Part shown: positions 56,204 to 64,000 of the stretch, one piece after another
How the letters are laid out: each line of letters starts with the position of its first letter
Position numbering within the stretch: position 1 is the stretch's first letter
Assembly: GCF_000757845.1 (NCBI RefSeq)
Contig: NZ_CP007753.1
Location: forward strand, 434,001-498,000
Direction of reading: 5' to 3'
Length of the DNA stretch: 64,000 nt
Source of the DNA: Prochlorococcus sp. MIT 0604
GTDB lineage: Bacteria > Cyanobacteriota > Cyanobacteriia > PCC-6307 > Cyanobiaceae
Made by a program: the position numbers and the translations under genes
The notes under the pieces: model-generated
The model's input: the letters and a program-made list of their open reading frames with translations, nothing else
The model's database searches: none
What the model was told of the DNA's origin: nothing

Positions 56204-56632
56204 ATGAAACCTTATGGGAATCAACTTTATTTAAAAAAAAAAGTTACATATGAAAGAAAAAAAAATTCTGAAAAAATATCCATAATTAATACTAAATTAA
56301 TACATCAAATTTTCGACACCATTAATATCTCTCTTTTGGTATTAATTTTCACATTGTTTTTCTTATCTTTTGATAGTCAAAGAAAATGGTCAAATACATA
56401 TAAAAACTTATCTAAAACAAGAGCTATCAATAATAATCTCATTGATTATATTTCACAAATTGAAGAATTTTATATTAGTGAACTTGAGTCTCTCAATATT
56501 TATAGGAAAACTAAGCCTGAAGATTTAATCTATCTAGATAAACTTCCAAAAAAAAAAGAAAGTTTATTTAAGAAAAATTTAAATAGTTTCATTGAAGGTT
56601 TTAGTGATAGCAAATATCAAGAGGGATATTGA
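56204..56632 (+). CDS. Membrane protein before ftsI, FtsL-like in layout
   Basis: The 142-residue protein has a basic cytoplasmic arm (QLYLKKKVTYERKKNSEKIS), one membrane helix (ISLLVLIFTLFFLSF, about 42-56) and a helical outer part (KTRAINNNLIDYISQIEEFY) with a basic end. This is the type II layout of FtsL or FtsB. Its stop TGA shares bases with the ATG of ftsI, where FtsL usually sits in bacterial genomes. I see no sequence motif proving FtsL, which evolves fast. Assignment rests on layout and position. Confidence 0.5.
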   Translation: MKPYGNQLYLKKKVTYERKKNSEKISIINTKLIHQIFDTINISLLVLIFTLFFLSFDSQRKWSNTYKNLSKTRAINNNLIDYISQIEEFYISELESLNIYRKTKPEDLIYLDKLPKKKESLFKKNLNSFIEGFSDSKYQEGY

Positions 56633-58383
56633 TGAAAAAACACAAAAAAATTGTTCGTCTAGTACCCCTTGATCAAAGAAGATTTAAATATCTCTATATT
56701 TTTAGCTTACTATTAATATTTTGTTTGTTCGGAAGGTTAGTTAAATTGCAAGTCTTTAACGCCTCTGATTTGGAAAGGAAAGCTAGATTAATTCAGTCTT
56801 CTAAAACTAATGCCTTAAAAAAAAGGAGAGCAATTGTAGATAGAAATAATAGACTAGTTGCTTACGATAAACCGCTCTATAAGTTATGGGCTCATCCAAA
56901 ATATTTTAATTTTCCTGGTGATTCAATTAACAGAGTTCGCAGTATTGAAGAAGTTATAGAAAAATTGTCACCTATCTTGGATATAAATGGTGAAATACTC
57001 TTGAGTAAATTTAATAATAAAATCAGTGGTATCAAGCTTTTGGATAAAATTTCCGAAGAAAAGGCAGACAAGATTAAGAGCCTTCAAATAAGCGGAATTG
57101 ATTTATTTAAATATTCGCAGAGATATTATCCGCAAGGGGCGCTTTACTCTAATCTTGTCGGTTTTGTTAATGATGAGAATATAGCTTCAGCAGGTTTGGA
57201 GCTTCATTTAGATAATCAAATTAAAGTTTTTAATAAAAGTAATTTAATAAAAAGAGGAGGAGATGGAACTCCTTTGCCGGATAATTCAGCCCCAGGTGAT
57301 TTTGTTACTGATTACAAAAGTTTAGGCCTAACTATAGATTCAAAATTACAGAAAGCTTCATTCAATGCATTATCTAAGCAAGTAAGTAAATGGAAAGCGA
57401 AGAAGGGATTTGCCATAGTTATGGATGTTAATAATGGACAGATTCTCTCTTTGGTCGCAGTCCCGTCTTACGATCCAAATAAATTTTGGCAGTATGATTC
57501 TGGACTCTTCAGGGGTTGGTATTCTAAGGATTTATTTGAGCCTGGTTCAACTTTTAAACCTATTAATCTTGCCTTAGCTTTAGAAGAAAAAGTAATCCAG
57601 AAAGATGGAGTAGTTGAAGATATTGGAAAGATTAATGTTGGAGGATGGACACTTTCTAATTGGGATAAAAAAGGTAATGGATACATTGACTATCCAAAAG
57701 TTTTGCAGGTTTCAAGTAATGTTGGGATGGTAAAAATAATGCAAAATTTAGACCCTAAAATTTATTGGGATTGGCTAAGCAATTTAGGTATAAATAAAAA
57801 TTTAGAGACTGACTTATTTGAATCAACTGCTGGCCAACTAAAGAGAAAAGATATATTTGTAAATCAATCAATTGAGCCTGCTGTAACTTCTTTTGGTAAA
57901 GGTTTCTCAATCTCGCCACTTAAATTGCTTCAACTTCATGCAGCTTTAGCAAATGGTGGTTTTGAAGTAACTCCTCATGTAACCTCAACTTTCAAAGAGA
58001 GATTTAATAAAAATCCAAAAAAACAATTTTTTTCACACGAAGTCTCTAAAACTGTTCTTGAATGGATGGAAAGCGTAGTTGATAAAGGTAGTGGATCTGG
58101 AGTGAAAATCGAAGGTTACAGGATAGCGGGGAAAACGGGCACTTCCCAAAAGGCCTTAAATGGTTCCTATACAAGTAAAAAAGTTTGCAGTTTTGTGGCG
58201 ACCTTACCAGTTAATAATCCGAAATATGCTGTCCTAGTAGTCGTTGATGAGCCATCTAAATCTTATGCATATGGTTCAACTGTTGCTGCACCAGTTGCTA
58301 AAGAAATTATCGAGAGTTTGATAGTAATTGAAAAAATACCTCCCAAGATTAAAGATCATGGAATGATTGTTAAAAAACCCTAA
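56632..58383 (+). CDS. ftsI: Penicillin-binding protein 3 / FtsI (septal transpeptidase)
   Basis: Septal peptidoglycan transpeptidase. The 583-residue protein has a membrane helix (YIFSLLLIFCLFGRLVKLQV), the dimerisation domain, and the transpeptidase with FEPGSTFKPIN (SxxK, about 305), VSSNVGMVK (SxN) and YRIAGKTGTSQK (KTG, about 500). It starts ATG 56632, sharing bases TGATG with the upstream stop. Near it is talB. It is the class B PBP of division, not elongation, by its order of motifs and context (inference). Confidence 0.92.
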   Translation: MKKHKKIVRLVPLDQRRFKYLYIFSLLLIFCLFGRLVKLQVFNASDLERKARLIQSSKTNALKKRRAIVDRNNRLVAYDKPLYKLWAHPKYFNFPGDSINRVRSIEEVIEKLSPILDINGEILLSKFNNKISGIKLLDKISEEKADKIKSLQISGIDLFKYSQRYYPQGALYSNLVGFVNDENIASAGLELHLDNQIKVFNKSNLIKRGGDGTPLPDNSAPGDFVTDYKSLGLTIDSKLQKASFNALSKQVSKWKAKKGFAIVMDVNNGQILSLVAVPSYDPNKFWQYDSGLFRGWYSKDLFEPGSTFKPINLALALEEKVIQKDGVVEDIGKINVGGWTLSNWDKKGNGYIDYPKVLQVSSNVGMVKIMQNLDPKIYWDWLSNLGINKNLETDLFESTAGQLKRKDIFVNQSIEPAVTSFGKGFSISPLKLLQLHAALANGGFEVTPHVTSTFKERFNKNPKKQFFSHEVSKTVLEWMESVVDKGSGSGVKIEGYRIAGKTGTSQKALNGSYTSKKVCSFVATLPVNNPKYAVLVVVDEPSKSYAYGSTVAAPVAKEIIESLIVIEKIPPKIKDHGMIVKKP

Positions 58384-58417
58384 AATTTTCTAATTTTATA
58401 AATATTTAGTTCATTAT

Positions 58418-58433
58418 CTGATGATTTCATCAG
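58418..58433. promoter_or_regulatory. 16-bp near-perfect palindrome upstream of transaldolase
   Basis: CTGATGATTTCATCAG is a 7+7 inverted repeat with a 2-nt centre, 40 nt before the talB ATG. There is no U-run, so it looks more like a binding site than a terminator. Chance cannot be excluded. Confidence 0.35.
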
Positions 58434-58473
58434 GAATTAAAGCTAGTTTATGTATATATATGATTATCTAGAA

Positions 58474-59475
58474 ATGAAATCAATTTTAGAACAATTGTCC
58501 TCAATGACCGTTGTTGTTGCTGATACTGGAGATTTAGATTCGATAAAAAAATTTCAACCAAGGGACGCCACCACCAATCCATCACTAATACTTGCTGCTG
58601 CTAAGAATCCTGATTATGTGAAATTAATTGATAAAGCTTTAGAAAGTTCACAAAATGCATTGCCCCAAGGATCCTCAGAAATTGAATTAATCAAAGAAAC
58701 TGTAGACCAAGTTTCAGTATTTTTTGGAAAAGAAATATTGAAAATTATTTCAGGGCGCGTATCTACAGAAGTTGACGCAAGACTGAGCTTTGACTCCGAA
58801 GCTACGGTAGAAAAAGCAAGAAAATTGATCAAACTTTACAAAAATTTTGGGATTGAAAAGGAAAGAATTTTGATTAAGATTGCTGCAACTTGGGAGGGAA
58901 TTAAGGCAGCTGAAATTTTGGAAAAAGAGGGTATCAAGTGCAACTTAACTTTACTTTTTAACTTCTGCCAAGCGGTAACTTGTGCCAATGCAAAGATAAC
59001 TCTAATTTCTCCGTTCGTTGGCCGTATATTGGATTGGCATAAAGCAAAAACTGGTAAGACTAGTTTTGTTGGTGCTGAAGATCCTGGTGTTATTTCGGTT
59101 ACGCAAATATACAAGTACTTTAAAGAAAAGGGATTTAAGACAGAAGTAATGGGAGCAAGTTTTAGAAATCTTGATGAAATAAAAGAATTAGCAGGTTGCG
59201 ATCTTTTAACAATCGCACCAAAATTTCTTGAGGAACTGAAAAAAGAAAAGGGAGAGTTAGTTAGAAAATTAGATTTAAGTACTCAAACAAATAATTCTAT
59301 TGACTACCAATTTGAAGAAAAAGATTTCAGATTAAGTATGTTAGAAGATCAAATGGCAAGTGAAAAGCTTAGTGAAGGTATTACTGGATTCAGTAAGGCT
59401 ATAGAAGAATTGGAAGAGCTGCTACTAAAGAGATATTCAGAGATTAAAAATCATAAATTGATTTCTGCTAACTAA
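58474..59475 (+). CDS. tal: Transaldolase
   Basis: Pentose phosphate enzyme moving a dihydroxyacetone unit between sugars. The 333-residue protein has [20 protein letters not shown] with ATTNPSLIL, the [16 protein letters not shown] region holding the Schiff-base Lys, and [21 protein letters not shown] choose ATG at 58474 ([10 protein letters not shown]); an ATG at 58450 adds eight unusual residues. In Prochlorococcus it can take part in glycogen breakdown at night (inference from metabolism). Confidence 0.95.
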   Translation: MKSILEQLSSMTVVVADTGDLDSIKKFQPRDATTNPSLILAAAKNPDYVKLIDKALESSQNALPQGSSEIELIKETVDQVSVFFGKEILKIISGRVSTEVDARLSFDSEATVEKARKLIKLYKNFGIEKERILIKIAATWEGIKAAEILEKEGIKCNLTLLFNFCQAVTCANAKITLISPFVGRILDWHKAKTGKTSFVGAEDPGVISVTQIYKYFKEKGFKTEVMGASFRNLDEIKELAGCDLLTIAPKFLEELKKEKGELVRKLDLSTQTNNSIDYQFEEKDFRLSMLEDQMASEKLSEGITGFSKAIEELEELLLKRYSEIKNHKLISAN

Positions 59476-59498
59476 ATTTAAGTTTGAATTGAAAAGAA

Positions 59499-60632
59499 TT
59501 AAGTCCCACGTTTTGTTATGAGTCTCATGATAACTCTTTTTGCAATATCTTCATAACTCATTTCTCCTGATAATATTTGAGCAATACGTTTAGGCGCTGT
59601 TTTTCTTTTGACACCTAATTGATATCCAGTTCTGGGAAATCTATAAAATACTTGGGCTATTCTTCTCCCCCAAGCCATTGATTCCCCCCAAATGTTGTTA
59701 ATTGTTTTCGTATAAAGGTTTAAATTATCTACTTTTCCTAATAGGCATTGATCTATGTATTCTGCAGCATAAAAACTGCTAATTAAAGATGGTCTAATCC
59801 CTTCAGCTAAAAATGGATCACATAGAGATGCTGCATCTCCAACCGCTAAAACTTTGTCACCATTAATTGAGTGGAAGCCATTCCATATTCTCAGTTTCTT
59901 ACTAATTGTTTTATGAGGGAAATCATCAAACCCGAAGCTTCTGATTACTTGTTTATTTATAGCCTGATTTTCTAGAAGACCATTATTTATAAAAGTACCT
60001 AAACCAATATTTAAGCTTTCTCTTAGGGGGAATGCCCATGCAAAACCATATTTTATAAATCCAAACTCAAATCTAACTGCATCTCTAGGTATTTCACCTA
60101 ACCCTTTCAATCTTAATGAGATTGTGTTTGCAAATTTCGGTTTTCTTGGCCCTAAATTGAAATAACTCGCCCATTTCGATTGAGACCCGTCTGCAATTAC
60201 AAGAAATTCTGTAATATATTTTTTTTTGTTACTGAAAGTAATTTCCCATTTATCATTTTTTTTTATGATTTTATTTATCAATAATGGTCTCATTATCTGT
60301 GCTCCATTACCCAAGGATTCGTCAAGTAATAATTGATCTAGTTTTTCTCTTTTAACAATCCAAAATGGGGATTCACCAGTCAGATCAGCAGTTACATTAT
60401 CTGCAGCCTTCCATCTGAATTCAACATTCTTAATTTTTGATTCTATACAATCTTCTATATTTAAAGGAAGAAATCTTTGCATTGAAGATGCCATCCCACC
60501 TGCACATGATTTGTAATCTTGAGATTTTTCTTTTTCAATAATTAAAACTGAATATCCTTTCTTTGTTAGGTTAAGAGCCGTAGAAGCTCCTGATAAACCT
60601 CCACCAATTATTACAACGTCAAATCTAATCAA
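59499..60632 (-). CDS. Geranylgeranyl-reductase-like FAD oxidoreductase
   Basis: The 377-residue protein begins [20 protein letters not shown], a FAD-binding GxGxxG, with an E at the strand end (IEKEKS), [15 protein letters not shown] and [19 protein letters not shown], where GD binds FAD. CxxG-type CAGGMAS is like GGR members. It is a paralogue of ChlP by size, but chlP itself should be elsewhere, so the substrate is open (isoprenoid or other lipid). The start is TTG at 60632, overlapping the frr stop by 4 nt, in a frr-coupled operon. Confidence 0.82.
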   Translation of the reverse strand: MIRFDVVIIGGGLSGASTALNLTKKGYSVLIIEKEKSQDYKSCAGGMASSMQRFLPLNIEDCIESKIKNVEFRWKAADNVTADLTGESPFWIVKREKLDQLLLDESLGNGAQIMRPLLINKIIKKNDKWEITFSNKKKYITEFLVIADGSQSKWASYFNLGPRKPKFANTISLRLKGLGEIPRDAVRFEFGFIKYGFAWAFPLRESLNIGLGTFINNGLLENQAINKQVIRSFGFDDFPHKTISKKLRIWNGFHSINGDKVLAVGDAASLCDPFLAEGIRPSLISSFYAAEYIDQCLLGKVDNLNLYTKTINNIWGESMAWGRRIAQVFYRFPRTGYQLGVKRKTAPKRIAQILSGEMSYEDIAKRVIMRLITKRGT

Positions 60633-61177
60633 ACTTTTAATATTTCCTTCTCTTTCTCAGACAATTTAGTTTCTATTAAAGCAATATATTTATCAGTAAT
60701 TTTCTGAATTTCAGATTGATTATCTCTCGATTCATCAATAGAAATAAGACCATCTTTTTCGTCTTTTTTTTCTTTATCAACAGCATCTCTTCTGATATTT
60801 CTCAAAGCTACTTTACCTTCCTCTGCATATTTAGAGGCTAATTTACAAAATTCTTTTCTTCTTTCTTCTGTTAAAGGAGGAACATTTATTCTTATTACTT
60901 TCCCATCATTATTTGGAGTAATACCTAAATCACTCATAGAGATAGATTTTTCTATCGCTTGCAAACATGAAATATCGAAAGGTTGTATTGAAATTGTTTG
61001 CGAATCAACAGTGCTTATAGTGGCAAGTGATTTGATAGGTGTTTCTGCTCCATAGTACTCAACACTTACTCTGTCTAACAAGGAAGCATTAGCTCTGCCT
61101 GTCCTAATTGTATTAAAGTTTCTTTGTGTGGCTTCAATACTTTTATTCATATTTTCTTGAATTTCTTTTTCTTTCAT
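60629..61177 (-). CDS. frr: Ribosome recycling factor
   Basis: Splits post-termination ribosomes with EF-G. The 182-residue protein has [20 protein letters not shown] (RTGRA), [40 protein letters not shown] and the C-terminal coiled coil. ATG is at 61177. It is 22 nt after pyrH, and the GGR-like gene follows with a 4-nt overlap, giving a pyrH-frr-GGR order. pyrH-frr is a very common pair. Confidence 0.96.
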   Translation of the reverse strand: MKEKEIQENMNKSIEATQRNFNTIRTGRANASLLDRVSVEYYGAETPIKSLATISTVDSQTISIQPFDISCLQAIEKSISMSDLGITPNNDGKVIRINVPPLTEERRKEFCKLASKYAEEGKVALRNIRRDAVDKEKKDEKDGLISIDESRDNQSEIQKITDKYIALIETKLSEKEKEILKV

Positions 61178-61199
61178 AATTAAAAAAACTAAATGATCT

Positions 61200-61904
61200 T
61201 TAACTAATTAAAGAGCCTATTGGCTCACCAGCAACAGCTTTAGAAATGTTCCCTTTTTTGAATATATCAAAAACCATAATTGGGATATTATTATCTTTGC
61301 AAAGTGCAATCGCAGTACTGTCCATTACTGCAATTTCATCACTAAGAACTTGTTGATAACTGAGAGAGGTATATTTTTTTGCATCATTAAATTGATTAGG
61401 ATCACGATCGTATACTCCATCAACTTTAGTAGCCTTCATAACAACTTCAGCGTTTATTTCTGCTGCCCTCAAAGCTGCTGTAGTATCAGTTGTAAAAAAT
61501 GGATTTCCGCATCCACCCCCGAAAACTACAACTCTACCTTTTTCTAGGTGCCTCATGGCTCTTCTTCTGATATAAGGTTCGGCAATTTCTTGCATTTCAA
61601 TTGCTGTTTGAACTCTGGTTGCAACTCCTACTCTCTCAAGACCATCTTGAAGTGAAATTGCGTTCATTACTGTTGCTAGCATCCCTACGTAATCAGCAGT
61701 AGCGCGATCCATTCCGTCTGCAGATCCTTTAAGTCCCCTAAAAATGTTTCCACCACCAACAACTATTGCAAGTTGTACATTATTTTCGACTACTTTTGAA
61801 ACATCCTCTGCAATTGACTGAACTATAGCAGGATCAATACCATAAGGTTTTTCACCCATTAGTGCTTCACCACTAAGTTTTAAGAGAACTCTTTTGTAAG
61901 TCAT
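61200..61904 (-). CDS. pyrH: UMP kinase
   Basis: Phosphorylates UMP to UDP. The 234-residue amino-acid-kinase-fold protein has [64 protein letters not shown] and [16 protein letters not shown] is at 61904. It heads the pyrH-frr pair. The 61905-62030 gap before it, downstream of cobO, holds nothing I can support beyond AT-rich sequence. Confidence 0.97.
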   Translation of the reverse strand: MTYKRVLLKLSGEALMGEKPYGIDPAIVQSIAEDVSKVVENNVQLAIVVGGGNIFRGLKGSADGMDRATADYVGMLATVMNAISLQDGLERVGVATRVQTAIEMQEIAEPYIRRRAMRHLEKGRVVVFGGGCGNPFFTTDTTAALRAAEINAEVVMKATKVDGVYDRDPNQFNDAKKYTSLSYQQVLSDEIAVMDSTAIALCKDNNIPIMVFDIFKKGNISKAVAGEPIGSLIS

Positions 61905-62030
61905 TCAATAATTGTACTTTTAAGACCTTAGCAAGTAAATGTGCCAAATTTATTTTTTGTTCTGATATTGCTTGCGTCTTTAAACATTTCTAAACCTGTC
62001 CAAAGAATATTTAAATAAAATTTACTTCAA

Positions 62031-62723
62031 CTAAAATTCAACACACTTTTGTGCTTTTATTCCTTGTTCTTTAAATGGATGTCTTATTAGTTTCATTTCT
62101 GTAACTAGATCAGCGTAATTCATAATTAAATCAGATGCTCCCCTTCCAGTTAAAACAATATGATTTTTTCTATTTTTTAGGCTTTTTAAAAAAGTGATTA
62201 TTTCTTCGGGTGCAAGATAACCAAGTTTTGTCGCAATATTAATTTCATCAAGAATGATAAGTTTATAAGATTCGTTTTGTATATATTTTTTGGCTAGTTG
62301 CCACGCCTCTTGAACTAATTTTTCATCTCTTATTCTGTCTTGTGTTTCCCAAGTAAATCCCTCTCCTAATGAATGCCAAGATATGTTTGAAGACAAGTTT
62401 TTAAGTGCTTTTTCTTCTCCAGTGTTCCAGCCTCCTTTGATAAATTGAATTATTGCTACTTTATAGCCATGCCCAATCGTCCTTAAAGCCATCCCTAAAG
62501 ATGCAGTTGTCTTGCCCTTACCATTTCCTGTAAAAACAATAAGTAATCCTTTCTTTGTTTTTCTAATTTGTAGTCTTTCGGCTTGAATATCTTTTCTTTT
62601 CTGCATTCTTTTTTTATATGAGCTCTCATCGCTATCCGGTGATAATTTACCTCCCATTCCAAGTTTATTTGCTTGATTATCGAGGTTAAATATTTTCTCT
62701 GAAGATGAAGGTTTTTCTTGCAT
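62031..62723 (-). CDS. cobO: Cob(I)yrinic acid a,c-diamide adenosyltransferase (CobA/CobO type)
   Basis: Makes adenosylated corrinoids from ATP. The 230-residue protein has the P-loop LIVFTGNGKGKTTASLGMAL, FIKGGWNTGEEKAL, LGEGFTWETQD, LIILDEINIATKLGYL and VLTGRGASDLIMNYAD, the full CobO/BtuR signature, after a polar N-terminus of about 50 residues. ATG is at 62723. It is just after the recombinase gene. With cobM and cobK it points to a complete cobalamin pathway spread over the chromosome. Confidence 0.93.
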   Translation of the reverse strand: MQEKPSSSEKIFNLDNQANKLGMGGKLSPDSDESSYKKRMQKRKDIQAERLQIRKTKKGLLIVFTGNGKGKTTASLGMALRTIGHGYKVAIIQFIKGGWNTGEEKALKNLSSNISWHSLGEGFTWETQDRIRDEKLVQEAWQLAKKYIQNESYKLIILDEINIATKLGYLAPEEIITFLKSLKNRKNHIVLTGRGASDLIMNYADLVTEMKLIRHPFKEQGIKAQKCVEF

Positions 62724-62757
62724 ATGACCCTTATTTTTATTTAGTTATTATAAATCT

Positions 62758-63927
62758 TTAAATATTTTTAACTCTTTTAACTTTTAAAAGTGCATTATTT
62801 ACTGCTTGTTGTTGATCTCTTTTAGTAATCCAGTGGTGATAAGTTTGAGTATGTAAACTAACCGAATGTCCCATCATTCTGGCAGCCACAGTATCAGGTA
62901 AATCATAAAAAATTGTTCTTACTGCCCAAGCATGTCTTAGATCATAAGGTTTTATTTGTAAAGAGTAACGCTTAAACTGGTCTGTAATTTTTTTTCCAAT
63001 ATTCTGTAAGGTTGTTATTTTAAGGTCTCTATTAATATTTGGTAGAAGTTCTGGATTTTCACCCAGTTTTGACAATTCGAACTTTTCCACCCATTCAGGA
63101 TGAAATGGCCAGACTTGATGTTCCCCAGTTTTAGTCGTAGGCAAAACTCTTATAATTTTGTCCCCAAAATTAGAAAGAGAACTTAAATCACAAAAAAATA
63201 CTTCATGATTCCTTAATCCATATGTAGCCATCAGACCAAAAACAAATTTCCAAGACTTGTTTGGGATCGTTTCCCACAGTTTCTCAATTAATTCGTCTTT
63301 AGGTAGATCCCTAAATCCTGCTTTGTTCAGACCATATCCTCTGGCATTTAGTTTCCAATCTTCTGGTAGTTTAATGTCCAAAAATCTAGCCAAAACACTT
63401 AACGAAGTAGCGCATTGTTTTCTACTTCTGGTACCTTCCTTATAACTTTCAAGTGTTTTTTGAAATATTTTTTCTAAAGCTGCATTTTCATAGTCACTGT
63501 AAATATTTAGGATTCTTTTCATATATGGTTTGTAAGAACTTCTCCAAGTAGTTTTTCTAGTGCTGGTTCGAAAATCACTTTTATTTTCTTTAAAAAAAAA
63601 TTCCTCAAATTGATTTAATCTTTTTGGGAATTCAAAACCATCTTTTATTTCCTTTTTATATGGTTTGCCTATCCAATTAATCCAATCAAATTGATTCAAT
63701 TCCAATTGCAAATTGATTAATTGTAATTTTTTTTTGGCCTCCTCTAATCCAGAAATATCAGCTTTTAAACCAAGAGATATTCTTTGAATTTTAAAGTTAT
63801 TGTTATCTTCTTTGGAGGGTAGTGAACCACGAATATTTAATTTCTCTCCTCTTTTCTCAATTTTAAGCTTGCTGCCTTGAGTAGCAAATTTATCATTGAC
63901 ATTATTAATTTCCTGAATTATGTTCAT
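62758..63927 (-). CDS. Tyrosine recombinase/phage-integrase-like protein
   Basis: The 389-residue protein ends with a recombinase catalytic domain: YGLRNHEV (first Arg), TTKTGEHQVW (Lys), KPYDLRHAWAVRT (Arg of HxxR, with Tyr in place of the first His), GHSVSLHTQTYHHW (His and the Tyr nucleophile). The N-terminal 180 residues are basic and coiled, of core-binding type. No att sites, tRNA or prophage genes lie nearby, and cobO and pyrH flank it. I believe it is an old, fixed gene of this lineage. It may act on an as yet unknown site. Confidence 0.85.
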   Translation of the reverse strand: MNIIQEINNVNDKFATQGSKLKIEKRGEKLNIRGSLPSKEDNNNFKIQRISLGLKADISGLEEAKKKLQLINLQLELNQFDWINWIGKPYKKEIKDGFEFPKRLNQFEEFFFKENKSDFRTSTRKTTWRSSYKPYMKRILNIYSDYENAALEKIFQKTLESYKEGTRSRKQCATSLSVLARFLDIKLPEDWKLNARGYGLNKAGFRDLPKDELIEKLWETIPNKSWKFVFGLMATYGLRNHEVFFCDLSSLSNFGDKIIRVLPTTKTGEHQVWPFHPEWVEKFELSKLGENPELLPNINRDLKITTLQNIGKKITDQFKRYSLQIKPYDLRHAWAVRTIFYDLPDTVAARMMGHSVSLHTQTYHHWITKRDQQQAVNNALLKVKRVKNI

Positions 63928-64000
63928 TTACTTATATAATTGACCATATAATGACGTTTTTAATGTTGATTTTCAATCTCCATAAACTTTAAATGGATAA

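Noticed and set aside
62758-63927. Prophage at the right edge
   Set aside because: Only a recombinase is present; flanking genes are housekeeping and no phage gene or att repeat is seen.
63993-64000. Start of a next gene (ATGGATAA, perhaps hemH)
   Set aside because: Only eight bases are visible, which is too little to call a gene.

Overview
The window looks like a stretch of chromosome from a high-light-adapted Prochlorococcus. The DNA is strongly AT-rich, genes are tightly packed on both strands, and many convergent genes touch or overlap at their stop codons. The content is that of an oxygenic phototroph: cytochrome f and Rieske (petA, petC), photosystem I subunits F and J, Psb27, a 58-residue high-light-inducible protein, a C5-pathway hemL and a UbiA prenyltransferase. 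A 64-codon gene matches my memory of the hyper-conserved protein (PSHCP) found only in Prochlorococcus and marine Synechococcus. I cannot name the strain from sequence alone.

Layout. 1-8.6 kb: the 5' part of a groEL without groES, a tiny membrane protein, fabG, ispD, an S66 peptidase, ubiA, ppx, a RodZ-like HTH protein, cobM and lgt. 8.6-16.2 kb: a photosynthesis block with petCA, a cyanobacterial DUF3067-like gene, tatC, an unknown membrane protein, rqcH, gmk, psaFJ, tsaD and hli. 16.2-21.2 kb: an Na+/H+ antiporter, gltX, tRNA-Asp(GTC), the hyper-conserved gene, tRNA-Trp(CCA), rplS, a PepSY-like membrane protein and map. 21.2-25.5 kb: an SDR, then a co-directional run of DRTGG/BioD-like, DprA-like, YajQ, an unknown 69-residue protein and an SPFH protein. 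25.5-37.9 kb: hemL, xth, two unknowns, larC, a flippase-like protein, a Fut-type permease, a CobW GTPase with a perfect 21-bp minisatellite encoding a His-rich loop, a pterin dehydratase, yjbQ, an M32 carboxypeptidase, an intact-looking pyrophosphatase and hemC. 37.9-50.8 kb: rpoD, a 321-nt gap, priA, a DUF3153 protein, argB, a DUF2854 protein, ssb, cobK, cutA, a PfkB kinase, purA, psb27 and proS. 50.8-64 kb: an HTH-like protein, a short operon (membrane protein, a pyrophosphatase with altered active site, an ArsC-like protein, lepB), a tandem histidine phosphatase, a CPBP protease, an FtsL-like protein with ftsI, transaldolase, a geranylgeranyl-reductase-like protein with frr and pyrH, cobO and a tyrosine recombinase.

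How the genes work together. Most are core housekeeping genes. Groupings with a shared job include Rieske with TatC (Tat export), psaF with psaJ, the cell-wall pair before transaldolase, frr with pyrH, and three scattered cobalamin genes (cobM, cobK, cobO). I see no prophage, insertion sequence, CRISPR array or defence island. The recombinase at the right edge sits among housekeeping genes. The best leads for something new are the hyper-conserved small protein, the catalytically altered pyrophosphatase beside an intact paralogue, the His-rich minisatellite, the FtsL candidate, the G10 tract in the DRTGG gene, and the rpoD-priA gap with a promoter-like element and hairpin.
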